Below, one piece after another: positions 1 to 9,066 of a DNA stretch of 64,000 nt. Both the position numbers and the translations under genes were made by a program. Below the pieces are notes generated by a model that was not told the origin of the DNA, did not search any database, and worked only from the letters and a program-made list of their open reading frames with translations. Source of the DNA: Nitrospirota bacterium (GTDB lineage: Bacteria; Nitrospirota; Thermodesulfovibrionia; Thermodesulfovibrionales; Dissulfurispiraceae); contig JADFXU010000007.1 of assembly GCA_015233365.1 (NCBI GenBank), forward strand, positions 1 to 64,000, given 5' to 3'. Each line of letters begins with the position of its first letter. Position 1 is the stretch's first letter.

Positions 1-63
1 TTATGGGCTGCGAAATTCTATCCTGTTTACCGCAATAATACCTTTATCCTTTCAAACGGTTTT
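1..63. repeat. 63-bp perfect inverted copy of 1797-1859
   Basis: These bases are the exact reverse complement of 1797-1859, which lie inside the acetolactate-synthase-family gene. The match stops at base 63 and then becomes unrelated methyl-accepting chemotaxis protein sequence. The copy supplies the last six codons (KNRLKG) and the stop of that chemotaxis gene. A repeat of this length and perfection exactly at the edge of the sequence suggests a contig-end or fold-back assembly artefact; a genuine small inversion or duplication is possible but less likely. Confidence 0.9.
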
Positions 64-1291
64 TGCATTCTGCTGTCTTGTCAATAGCCACCTGCACAAG
101 CCCTTTGCCGATCATAAATGTAGCCATGTCCTCCTGCATCTGTTCTGCGCTGCTGAACAGGCCGGAGGAGTATTGCTCGGATTCCTGCATTTGCCTGGTT
201 GTCTGCATGCTTAATGAATGTATTTCAGAGACCTTGCCATTAATATCATCGTTCGTTTGCGAGAGATTCTCAATTGCTTCAGTTATTTTGTTCAGTTGAG
301 CACTGTTATTCTCGAAGTCCGATAACATTCCCCTGAAATCTTCCGAAGTCTTTTCGACTGCGCCTTTTGTATGGACAGTATATTCGCTGATCTCTCTGAT
401 TTCGGACAATGTACTCGATACCTGCTTTGTCATTTCATTTATATTCCGGGATATCTCTTCGGTGGCAGTATTGACCCTTTCAGCAAGCTTCCTCACTTCA
501 TCCGCCACAACAGCAAACCCCCTTCCATGTTCCCCGGCCCTTGCAGCCTCGATGGCGGCATTCAAGGCAAGGAGGTTTGTCTGGTCGGATATGTCTTTAA
601 TTAAAGATACTATTTCCCTGATGCTTTCGGAATTTGAATTTAAAGTCGTCACTGTTGAACTGAAACTTAATAACCTTTGATTGATCTTATTTACCTCATC
701 CGTAACGTATTCAAGTTCTTTCAGAGAAGATTTGGCTATGGCGAGATTCTGGGATGTTGAGCCGGAAATCGACTGGGCATTGCCGGCAACATCAAGTATT
801 GCTGCACTGGAGGTATTGCTCAAGTTCAATATCACATCGGCCAGCTCGCTTTGTTTGCCGGCCCCCTCAGCCGTTTCCTTTATTCTCTTTGCGACATTTG
901 CAGACTCATTGGCAACTTTCATGGCCTCATTCAAATTGGTCGCTATTGTTTGTCTGGGTTTTTCTATACTGTCATACAAAACTTCAGCTAATTCTTTGTC
1001 GTACAAGGCAAGGTCATCCACAGAAAAAGAGCCTTTCTTTTTTGAAAGGGCGTAAAAAAACGATTTTGTTTGATTTGCAGGCTTTAAAATCGATAAATAT
1101 ATATAAGCAATTCCTGAAATAATGGCTGACGACGATAATAGATATAAGTAAAGATAGGCTGTTGTATTTTGGTTGACATAGAACAATGTAAAAACAAGAG
1201 TTTGGAATAAAAAAAGAAAAAATGCACAGATAACCAGATTCCTGGTAAATGTTGCCGATTTTTTTTGTTTAGCTGTGCCGCCAATGCCCAT
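44..1291 (-). CDS. Methyl-accepting chemotaxis protein, no ligand-binding domain, C-terminus suspect
   Basis: Signal transducer for chemotaxis arrays. Two membrane helices lie near residues 18-38 and 45-68 with only a few residues between them, so there is no periplasmic sensor domain. The rest is a cytoplasmic coiled coil with the signalling hairpin tip ([20 protein letters not shown]), the site that binds CheA and CheW. The ATG at 1291 is preferred over the upstream TTG because GGAGGGG precedes it with good spacing. The last six residues and the stop come from the 63-bp inverted repeat at the window edge, so the true C-terminus is probably missing. No other chemotaxis genes are in the window. 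Confidence 0.9.
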   Translation of the reverse strand: MGIGGTAKQKKSATFTRNLVICAFFLFLFQTLVFTLFYVNQNTTAYLYLYLLSSSAIISGIAYIYLSILKPANQTKSFFYALSKKKGSFSVDDLALYDKELAEVLYDSIEKPRQTIATNLNEAMKVANESANVAKRIKETAEGAGKQSELADVILNLSNTSSAAILDVAGNAQSISGSTSQNLAIAKSSLKELEYVTDEVNKINQRLLSFSSTVTTLNSNSESIREIVSLIKDISDQTNLLALNAAIEAARAGEHGRGFAVVADEVRKLAERVNTATEEISRNINEMTKQVSSTLSEIREISEYTVHTKGAVEKTSEDFRGMLSDFENNSAQLNKITEAIENLSQTNDDINGKVSEIHSLSMQTTRQMQESEQYSSGLFSSAEQMQEDMATFMIGKGLVQVAIDKTAECKNRLKG

Positions 1292-1391
1292 ATTACCCCT
1301 CCGCTGCAAAATTTTTTTTATAAGTTTACTATTTATGAGATTTTAAAATCAAATTCAGTTCTCTTGCGGCGGGTCAGGAAACAAGCTTGCA

Positions 1392-3014
1392 CTACAGAAG
1401 ATTGTAGATCATCTCGTTATCGCTGTAGTCCATGGGCACGTCGATGATAACAGGCACTTTTTTTGTCAAAGCCTCTCCCAGTATGCTTTCAAATTCACTT
1501 GAGGATTTCAGTTGTATCCCGATGGCCCCGAAACTCTGGGCGAGTTTGACGAAATCGGGGTTCGCATAGCTGACACCGAAGGCTGTCCCGAACTTTTTCT
1601 CCGACTTCCACTTGATGAGGTTATAGGCGTTATCGTTAAAGATGACAATTACAATATTCAACTTCAGCCTGCAGGCCGTTTCCAGATCCTGCACGTTCAT
1701 CATGAATCCGCCGTCTCCGCAGAGGGCCACGACATTTTGTTCCGGGTTGATGAGTTTTGCCACTATTGCCGTAGGAAGAGAAAAACCCATGGAAGCAAAA
1801 CCGTTTGAAAGGATAAAGGTATTATTGCGGTAAACAGGATAGAATTTCGCAGCCCATAACTTGCACGTGCCCACATCAGACACCAGGATATCGCTCGCGT
1901 CGAGGACCTTCCGGATTCCGTAAATGATGCGCGACGGTTTCGGCGGCCATGAGTCAACCGCGCCCTCCCTCTCAAACCGTTCAGTAAAATCCTTCCTCAT
2001 CGAGATAACGCACTCGGTTTTTTTATTGGTGCTTAATATGCCTTCAAGCAGTTCCAGGGTTTCCCGGATGTCGGAAATGATCTCAATTTCGGGTACGTAA
2101 TGGAGATCGACCTCGCTCGCTGTAAAATCTATATGAATGATCTTCTTGTCGAGTTCAGGGTTCCAGTTTTTCGGAGCGTATTCAACAAGGTCGTAGCCGA
2201 TGGCGACGATGAGATCAGCCCTCGAAAAAACTTCGCTGATCTGCCTGTCGTTGGCGAGTCCCATTGTGCCGATGCAGCAGTCGCTTTCCGCGGTCATTCC
2301 GCCCTTGCCCATAAAAGTCGTAACAACCGGAATATAGAAGAGTTCGGCGAACTTCCTCAGCTGATCACTGGCACCCTTGCGTACAACACCATGCCCCGCA
2401 AGAATAACGGGGAATCGCGCCTGCTCAATCAGCTCTGCCGCTTTCCTGAGAGACTGCCTGTCCGGGGAACTTCTTCTGGGACGGATAGGCGCGATCATGC
2501 CGGTATACATTTCATCGACTTCCATTGCAGCTATATTCTCGGGCAGTTCCAGATGCACCGGACCCGGTTTTTCCGCCTCTGCAACTTTAAAAGCCTTACG
2601 GACCATTTCCGGGATTACATCGGGCGACTCTATCCTGCCGTTCCATTTGGTGACACTTTCAAAATTCTCAACAATGTTGATATATTGATGTGACTCTTTG
2701 TGAATTCTTTTGAGATCAGCCTGTCCGGTTATTGCGACAAGCGGAGATTTATCAAGGAAAGCATCGGCAATTCCCGTAAGAAGATTTGTGGCTCCGGGGC
2801 CAAGGGTGGAAATGCAAACGCCTGCCCTGCCTGTGAAACGGCCATACGCGTCTGCCATAAACGCAGCGGCCTGCTCATGGCGGGTCAGGATAAAACGGAT
2901 CCTGGAAGTCCTGAGCGACTCCATAAGGTCGAGCGTTTCTTCGCCTGGAAGACCGAATATGTACTCAACTTCCTCATTTTCAAGACACTTCACCAACAGA
3001 TCGGACGCTTTCAT
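1392..3014 (-). CDS. Thiamine-diphosphate enzyme, acetolactate synthase large-subunit family
   Basis: 540 residues with the three-domain plan of the ThDP-dependent IlvB/AlsS family. The N-terminal PYR domain has the catalytic glutamate (RHEQAAAF, E47), and the C-terminal PP domain has the GDG...N metal/ThDP motif (GDGGFMMN, then FNDNAYN). The family condenses two pyruvates to acetolactate; other members use different 2-oxo acids. No small regulatory subunit (ilvN/ilvH) lies beside it, which fits a catabolic or stand-alone enzyme better than branched-chain biosynthesis. It begins 6 bp after the RND transporter stop with no clear ribosome-binding site, so translation may be coupled to the pump genes. 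Substrate assignment is by family only. Confidence 0.85.
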   Translation of the reverse strand: MKASDLLVKCLENEEVEYIFGLPGEETLDLMESLRTSRIRFILTRHEQAAAFMADAYGRFTGRAGVCISTLGPGATNLLTGIADAFLDKSPLVAITGQADLKRIHKESHQYINIVENFESVTKWNGRIESPDVIPEMVRKAFKVAEAEKPGPVHLELPENIAAMEVDEMYTGMIAPIRPRRSSPDRQSLRKAAELIEQARFPVILAGHGVVRKGASDQLRKFAELFYIPVVTTFMGKGGMTAESDCCIGTMGLANDRQISEVFSRADLIVAIGYDLVEYAPKNWNPELDKKIIHIDFTASEVDLHYVPEIEIISDIRETLELLEGILSTNKKTECVISMRKDFTERFEREGAVDSWPPKPSRIIYGIRKVLDASDILVSDVGTCKLWAAKFYPVYRNNTFILSNGFASMGFSLPTAIVAKLINPEQNVVALCGDGGFMMNVQDLETACRLKLNIVIVIFNDNAYNLIKWKSEKKFGTAFGVSYANPDFVKLAQSFGAIGIQLKSSSEFESILGEALTKKVPVIIDVPMDYSDNEMIYNLL

Positions 3015-3020
3015 AAATTA

Positions 3021-6000
3021 TTATGCAATATTTCGCCTTTTTTTTACTCGTTCACTCAGTCGTTCCAGGGCAACATAGAATACCGGAACAAACGGGATGG
3101 CAAGCAGGGTCGATGATATCATGCCTCCAAAAACAACAGTTCCTATGGCCCGCTGGCCTGCTGAGCCGGCGCCGAAAGCAACCACAAGCGGCGCCACTCC
3201 CAGGATGAAAGCAAAAGAAGTCATAACAATGGGCCGGAACCTGCGGTGGGTAGCCTCGATTGCGGCTTCCTCTATACTCATGCCTCCATGGTGCAGTTCA
3301 CGGGCAAATTCCACGATGAGAATCGCGTTCTTGCTCGCAAGGGCGATCATCAGCACCAGTCCCACCTGGGTATACAGGTTGTTGTCATAGCCACGGGCCA
3401 TAATGGCCAGAAGGACCCCGACAAGAGCTATAGGGACAACCATGATAACTGCCGCCGGAGAGGTCCAGCTCTCATATAAAGCGGCCAATACCATGTAGAC
3501 CAGAAAAATGGAAAGGGCGTATATGAAATAAGCCTGTTTGCCCACTTTTTTTTCCTGGTAACTTGTGGATGTCCAGTCATAAGCAATTCCCTCCGGCAAC
3601 AGTTGGGCAGCCATCTGTTCCATCAGATTAAGGGCCTGGCCGGAACTGTACCCTGGCGCAGCAGACCCAAAAATAGCCGCAGCCGGATAAAGGTTATAGC
3701 GTGTGATCAACTCAGGGCCCTGCACCTGCCTGACGTTCAGCAGGCTTCCAAGGGGGATCATGTCCCCTTTCTGATTGCGGACATACAGGTTCTTTATGTC
3801 CCGCGGCTGCAAACGGTAACGGCTGTCGGCCTGTATGTAAACCTGAAAGACCTGGTTGTATTTGTTAAACAGGTTAACAAACGAAGATCCCATATAAGCC
3901 TGGAGCGTATCCAGAACATTAGACAGCGGAACCTGAAACGACTCCGCTTTGGTACGATCAATATTCAGGTATATCTGCGGGCTGCTCAGAATAAAAGTGG
4001 TGTTAAGTCCCTGCAGGTTGGGGTGGGAATTTCCGTTCCGGACAAGTTCGCTTGTTGCCCTCTGGAGTTCGTTTAGACCTGCATTGCTGCGGTCTTCGAC
4101 CATCATTTGCAGACCACCTGTCTGGCCCAGCCCCCTGATCGGCGGTGGGACCAGCATAAAGGCCTGTGCCTCCTGAATTCCGGAAAGCTCCCGGTTGATG
4201 CTCGAAAGTATCACATCCTGGTTTAATGAAGTGCCGCGATCTTTCCAGTCCTTGTAAACCACAAATGTCGTGGAAACATTAGAGACATTTGCGTTGTCCA
4301 GAATCGACAATCCCCCTATATGCACCCAGTTCTCAACGCCGGCAGTCCTTCTCAGGATAGCATTAATCTTATCGGCAACTTCCCGTGACCGTGGCTGGGA
4401 CGCACCTTCCGGCAGATGGGAGACTATGATGCCGTAGCCCTGGTCTTCGGTTGGAAGAAACCCTGTAGGGCGGCTCAGAAAAACAAGGAACGTTACACTG
4501 ATTATAACGGCAAATATGACAATAAACAGGACCGGCCTTTTCACCATCCTGGTAACGGCATCCAGATAGATCTTGGTCACTGCCTGAAATCCCCTATTGA
4601 ATCCCCGATAAAACCAGTTGGGAGGTTTATCCCCCCGGGGTTTCAGCCAGAAAGAGCACTGTACAGGCTTTAACGTCAGCGCATTTATGGCGCTGATAAC
4701 AGCGGTAGAGGCGATCACAAGGGCAAATTGCCGGAATATCTGTCCTGTAATGCCGGGCAGGAAGGCAGCCGGCAGGAAGACTGCGATCAGGGCCAGGGTA
4801 ATACCCATCACCGGTCCGGTGAGTTCGTTCATGGCTTTGATAGTTGCTTCTTTGGGCGGCATTCCCTTTTCGATATAGTGGGAACTGTTCTCTACAATAA
4901 CTATGGCATCATCCACCACTATGCCGATAGCAAGGACCAGGGCAAACAGGGTCATCAGGTTTATAGTGAAACCGAGGGCGGCTATTGCAATGAAAGCACC
5001 GATAATGGTGACAGGAACTGTAGTGGCCGGGACCAATGTGGCCCTGAAATTTTGCAGGAATACGAGAATCACTATCAGCACAAGGACGCCGGCTATGATG
5101 AGTGTCTCATATACCTTTGAAATGGCCTCCCTGACAAACCTTGTGGTATCGAACCGGATGCCATATTTGAGGCCTTCGGGAAATGCCTTGCTCAAATCAG
5201 CCGTGGCCTTATAGACACTGTCGGCGACAGAGATGGCATTGGCATCCGGCAATGCAAAAATCACTACCTGGGCCGACTTGTGCCCCGTAACTCGCGAATA
5301 GTTATTGAAATTCTGCTGGCTCAAATCCACGCGGCCTATGTCGCGGATCCTCACTATCTGCGCCGCTGCTCCGGTAGTGGATTTTACAATTATATTTTCA
5401 AATTGGCTCTCATCCGACAAGCGGCCAAGGGCCGTAACCGTTAACTGCAAAGACTGGTCATTCGGCACTGGCGGGGCGCCAAGCTGTCCGGCGACTACCT
5501 GGACATTCTGGCCCTGAATAGCGGTGAGGACGTCGGCTGGAGTAAGGCCGAAAACCTGGAGTCTTTTAGGGTCCAGCCAGACCCTCATACTGTAAGGACC
5601 GGCGCCGAAGACCCTCACCTGGGCTATACCGGGAAGACGCGCCAGAGGGTTTTGAAGATTGATGACTCCATAGTTGGAGAGAAAAACTTCGTCAAACCGT
5701 TCGTCGTCGGAATAGAGGCTTACAACCAGCAATATGTTAGGAGTGATTTTCTTGACAGTGACACCTTGTTGTTGAGAGGCTCCAGGCAATTGGGCCAGGG
5801 AACTGTTCACCAGGTTTTGCACCAGCGCTACCGACTTGGTAAGGTCAGTCCCGACATCAAAAGTGATCGTCAGTGTGTAACTGCCGTCGCTGCCGCTGGT
5901 AGACGACATATAAATGGAACCTTCGACGCCGTTGACCGCCTGTTCGATGGGCACTCCAATCGTTTGCGCTACGACTTCGGCGCTCGCGCCCGGATAACGC

Positions 6001-6143
6001 GTAGTAACCTGAATCGTCGGCGGCACGATCTGCGGATATTGAGCAACTGGAAGGCCGAAGAGTAACACAAGCCCGATAACTATTGTTATCACAGCGATAA
6101 CATTCGCGAAAATGGGCCGTTCGATAAAGAACTTGGAGATCAT
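3021..6143 (-). CDS. RND multidrug efflux permease, HAE1 (AcrB/MexB) family
   Basis: Inner-membrane proton/drug antiporter, the motor of a tripartite pump. At 1040 residues it has the AcrB length. N-terminal MISKFFIERPIFANV is the classic HAE1 start, and the TM4 region (GIVVDDAIVIVEN) has the two adjacent aspartates needed for proton transfer. Two large periplasmic loops follow TM1 and TM7. Its ATG overlaps the stop of the adaptor gene by one base (TAATG), so the two are translationally coupled. Operon order is outer-membrane factor, adaptor, permease, then the ThDP enzyme. Confidence 0.96.
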   Translation of the reverse strand: MISKFFIERPIFANVIAVITIVIGLVLLFGLPVAQYPQIVPPTIQVTTRYPGASAEVVAQTIGVPIEQAVNGVEGSIYMSSTSGSDGSYTLTITFDVGTDLTKSVALVQNLVNSSLAQLPGASQQQGVTVKKITPNILLVVSLYSDDERFDEVFLSNYGVINLQNPLARLPGIAQVRVFGAGPYSMRVWLDPKRLQVFGLTPADVLTAIQGQNVQVVAGQLGAPPVPNDQSLQLTVTALGRLSDESQFENIIVKSTTGAAAQIVRIRDIGRVDLSQQNFNNYSRVTGHKSAQVVIFALPDANAISVADSVYKATADLSKAFPEGLKYGIRFDTTRFVREAISKVYETLIIAGVLVLIVILVFLQNFRATLVPATTVPVTIIGAFIAIAALGFTINLMTLFALVLAIGIVVDDAIVIVENSSHYIEKGMPPKEATIKAMNELTGPVMGITLALIAVFLPAAFLPGITGQIFRQFALVIASTAVISAINALTLKPVQCSFWLKPRGDKPPNWFYRGFNRGFQAVTKIYLDAVTRMVKRPVLFIVIFAVIISVTFLVFLSRPTGFLPTEDQGYGIIVSHLPEGASQPRSREVADKINAILRRTAGVENWVHIGGLSILDNANVSNVSTTFVVYKDWKDRGTSLNQDVILSSINRELSGIQEAQAFMLVPPPIRGLGQTGGLQMMVEDRSNAGLNELQRATSELVRNGNSHPNLQGLNTTFILSSPQIYLNIDRTKAESFQVPLSNVLDTLQAYMGSSFVNLFNKYNQVFQVYIQADSRYRLQPRDIKNLYVRNQKGDMIPLGSLLNVRQVQGPELITRYNLYPAAAIFGSAAPGYSSGQALNLMEQMAAQLLPEGIAYDWTSTSYQEKKVGKQAYFIYALSIFLVYMVLAALYESWTSPAAVIMVVPIALVGVLLAIMARGYDNNLYTQVGLVLMIALASKNAILIVEFARELHHGGMSIEEAAIEATHRRFRPIVMTSFAFILGVAPLVVAFGAGSAGQRAIGTVVFGGMISSTLLAIPFVPVFYVALERLSERVKKRRNIA

Positions 6144-7279
6144 TATCTTCCTGATCGTCCCGGCCCGTTCTCAGCAACAGGAGTAACCTGGCGTCCGGGC
6201 ACTCCTTTTAATACCCCGATGGTAATAACCCATTCTCTTCCGTCAAGGCCCTGTTCGATGATCCGCATATTATCTATCGAAGGGCCGGTTTTAATCTGGC
6301 GACGTTCCACAATATGCCTTTCGTTTACAACCAGCACATATTCGCCCTGCTGATCATTGCCAACAGCAGCCTCAGGCAAGAGAAAAGCGGCTTTCTTCTC
6401 CAGGGGCACGCGCACCCTGGCAAACAGGCCCGGCAGTATCCTTCCGGACGGATTTGGAAAAACTCCCCTCATCAGGAGGGTCCCGCTGGTGGGAGCAAGG
6501 CTGATTGAAGCAAAATCGAGGCTGCCCTGATGCGGATAGTCTTTTTCATCCGTCAACCCGATAAATACCGGCCATTTCTTGGGACCCCCGCGTCCCGGGA
6601 TCCCGTGTGCGCTCTTCATAAGCCGGGCCAAATCCGTATCGCTGACCGTGAAATAAACATATATCGGGTCAATTTGGTTGAGCTGTGCCAGCACAGAATT
6701 GCCGGTATCTGTGCCCACAAGGTTCCCCGGGTCCTGCAGTCTTCTGTCGATACGGCCGTCAAAAGGCGCGGCAACCTGCGTATAACCCAGGTCAAGTCTG
6801 GCAAGGTCCCGTTGTGCTTCAGCTGTTTTCAGGTTGGCCTGGGCAGCGTCCCGCTGGTATTTCCAGTTGTCTACATCAGATTGGGCGGCAGCTTTTTCCG
6901 GTAACAGTGCGGAATACCGGACAAACTGGTTCCCGGCATATTCCAGTTGGGCCCTTTGAGTTAAAATTTGACCCTCTGCCTGCTGAAGCCTGGCTACATA
7001 AGTATTTTGCTGGATAAGAAAAAGTGTTTGGCCTTTCTTGACCGTTTGACCGTCGTGAAAAAAGACCTTTTCAAGATAACCCGGCACTCTTGCGACCAGT
7101 TGCACGGTATTTATGGCCTGGGTATTTCCGGAGAGTTCGAGAGAGTCGGTCACGGTCCGCTGTTCAGGCTGCCTTACAGTAACGCTCGGCGGAGGAGGAG
7201 GCGGGGCCTTCTTTGCCTTACACCCAACCAGGAGAAACAAACCCAGGAATATCGCGCAGCCAACAATTCTTATTTTCAT
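6143..7279 (-). CDS. RND periplasmic adaptor (membrane fusion lipoprotein)
   Basis: 378 residues. An N-terminal lipoprotein signal peptide ends LFLLVGC, so the mature protein should be anchored at the inner membrane by lipid on that Cys. The sequence then shows the split biotinyl-lipoyl-like domain (VARVPGYLEKVFFHDGQTVK and the later VAAPFDGRID half) flanking an alpha-hairpin rich in Gln and Ala, followed by beta-barrel and membrane-proximal segments. It links the RND permease to the outer-membrane channel. The start is supported by a GGAGG four bases upstream. It sits between its two partners. Confidence 0.95.
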   Translation of the reverse strand: MKIRIVGCAIFLGLFLLVGCKAKKAPPPPPPSVTVRQPEQRTVTDSLELSGNTQAINTVQLVARVPGYLEKVFFHDGQTVKKGQTLFLIQQNTYVARLQQAEGQILTQRAQLEYAGNQFVRYSALLPEKAAAQSDVDNWKYQRDAAQANLKTAEAQRDLARLDLGYTQVAAPFDGRIDRRLQDPGNLVGTDTGNSVLAQLNQIDPIYVYFTVSDTDLARLMKSAHGIPGRGGPKKWPVFIGLTDEKDYPHQGSLDFASISLAPTSGTLLMRGVFPNPSGRILPGLFARVRVPLEKKAAFLLPEAAVGNDQQGEYVLVVNERHIVERRQIKTGPSIDNMRIIEQGLDGREWVITIGVLKGVPGRQVTPVAENGPGRSGR

Positions 7280-7295
7280 TTTACCTCCAGGGTCG

Positions 7296-8900
7296 TTACC
7301 AATCAGGTGGCCGGATTGAGGGCTTGGGCTCCGTCAATACAGGCGGATTATATGACGCCGGTGCGAGCAATTCGCCCCAATCAGTACGTTTCGCCATTTC
7401 CTCTTTGACACCGGGAGGCACCAACTCCTTGCCTTCACGAATTTCCCAGCCTCCGCCCAGGGACCTGTAGACCCCAACCAATCCGCTCGAAATACTGCCC
7501 AGTGCAACAGCCAGGTTGTCCTGCTCATTCAAAAGACTCTGTTGGGCCACCAGCACAGTAGTAAAGTCCCTGATGCCTTGCCGATATTGTTTGACAGCGA
7601 GATCAAGGGCATTCCTGGCAGCAACAGTGCTTTGGGTCAAATACCCGGCCCGTTCCTGTGCCCTCAGAAAGGCAGCCAGATTATCTTCCACATCCTGTTG
7701 AGCTTTCAAAACCGTGTTCTGATATGTGATAAGCAATTCCTGGAACCTGGCATCCTGGGCGCGGACATTATTCGTGATCTGTCCATAATTAAGAATATTC
7801 CACTGGAATGAAGGGCCTATCTGGAACATGCGGCTTTTCCACTTAAAGATGTCGGCGAGATCGGATTTTCCTCCTGCGCCACCGAAGACAGAACTCGATC
7901 GGTCGACATTGGTTGACAGAAAGCCAAACGATCCATTCAGGGAAAAAGCCGGATAAAGGTCAGCTTTGGCCACCCCGATCAGGGCTGACTGGGCAGCTGC
8001 TTGGTATTCCGCACTCCGGATGTCCGGTCTTCGCCTGAGAAGGTCTGCCGGAATGCCCGCAATTACCTGGGGCGGCGAGACAGGGATTTCCGAAGTCCCT
8101 TTGAGTAAATCCGAAAGATCCCCCGGCGCAATCCCCAGCAATACGCACAGGGCATTCTCCTGCTGCCGGAGCTGGGTTTCGAGTGAGGGAATGGAACCGA
8201 GTGTGTTATTGAGCACTGTCCGTGCCTGCTCCACATCCAACTCAGTGACTGTGCCAAACCGGAACCGGGCTTCTGTGATCTTCAGATTCTCTTTCTGGAT
8301 TTCCACATTTTCGCGGGCAATGGCGATACGTTTTTCGAGCGTCCTTATGGCAATATATGAATTGGCGACATCAGCCGTAAGACTGACCAGGGCATTATCA
8401 TAATCAGCGACTGTGGCCAGCCAGGTGGCATTGGCCGACTCGATCGAGCGCCTGAACCTTCCCCAGAAATCGAGTTCCCAACTTGCGTTTAACCCTATTT
8501 GATCCTGGGAATATATGAACGGAGGAACGGCCTGGTCAGCAGACTGACTTGTCCTGATACGCTCCACAGAACCCGAAGCCTGCTGGCTTTGAGGAAATAT
8601 ACGCCCTATGGCAATGCCGAGTTGGGCCCTGGCTTCCAGTACACGAATTCCTGCAATCTTCAGCGTGAGGTTTTCACGGTATGCACGCTCGATAAGCCGG
8701 CCCAGTACCGGGTCGTTGAATGCCTTCCACCATTCACGGTAATCCGTAGGCCCATTTCGCACCCGCTCGTCTCCGGCATCTATCCAGCCAGGCGAAACCA
8801 CACTCTCCGGCCTGTGAAAATCCGGTCCCACCTTGAAACAACCGGACAGAAGAAAGACAATTGCGAGCGCAAATGCACAAGACCTTCTTTCATGGAACAT
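7296..8900 (-). CDS. Outer-membrane efflux lipoprotein, NodT/TolC family
   Basis: Outer-membrane exit duct of the RND pump. The precursor has a lipoprotein signal (FLLSGCFKVGPDF), and the mature start GPDF.RP is typical of the NodT subfamily. Two internally repeated TolC-like helical halves follow, with the DIRSAEYQ.A.A motif (RRRPDIRSAEYQAAAQ) in the middle. The ATG at 8900 was chosen over the TTG of the ORF track because GGGGAG lies six bases upstream. It is the first gene of the four-gene minus-strand unit. About 45 bp upstream lies a partial palindrome (TACGCATATTTCGTA, 8945-8959) that could be an operator, but no local repressor gene is present. Confidence 0.94.
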   Translation of the reverse strand: MFHERRSCAFALAIVFLLSGCFKVGPDFHRPESVVSPGWIDAGDERVRNGPTDYREWWKAFNDPVLGRLIERAYRENLTLKIAGIRVLEARAQLGIAIGRIFPQSQQASGSVERIRTSQSADQAVPPFIYSQDQIGLNASWELDFWGRFRRSIESANATWLATVADYDNALVSLTADVANSYIAIRTLEKRIAIARENVEIQKENLKITEARFRFGTVTELDVEQARTVLNNTLGSIPSLETQLRQQENALCVLLGIAPGDLSDLLKGTSEIPVSPPQVIAGIPADLLRRRPDIRSAEYQAAAQSALIGVAKADLYPAFSLNGSFGFLSTNVDRSSSVFGGAGGKSDLADIFKWKSRMFQIGPSFQWNILNYGQITNNVRAQDARFQELLITYQNTVLKAQQDVEDNLAAFLRAQERAGYLTQSTVAARNALDLAVKQYRQGIRDFTTVLVAQQSLLNEQDNLAVALGSISSGLVGVYRSLGGGWEIREGKELVPPGVKEEMAKRTDWGELLAPASYNPPVLTEPKPSIRPPDW

Positions 8901-9066
8901 GCTGCACTCCCCGCGCAATTATATTGTAAATATTTGGCCCAAGTTACGCATATTTCGTATAGGGTTAATGCTATGTAACTTTTTGTACTATCACAGACTT
9001 GATCTAATAGAAAATATAGGGCCGAATTGAATTGATGTCAAGTCCTTGAAAAATGGAGGGTCCGTC

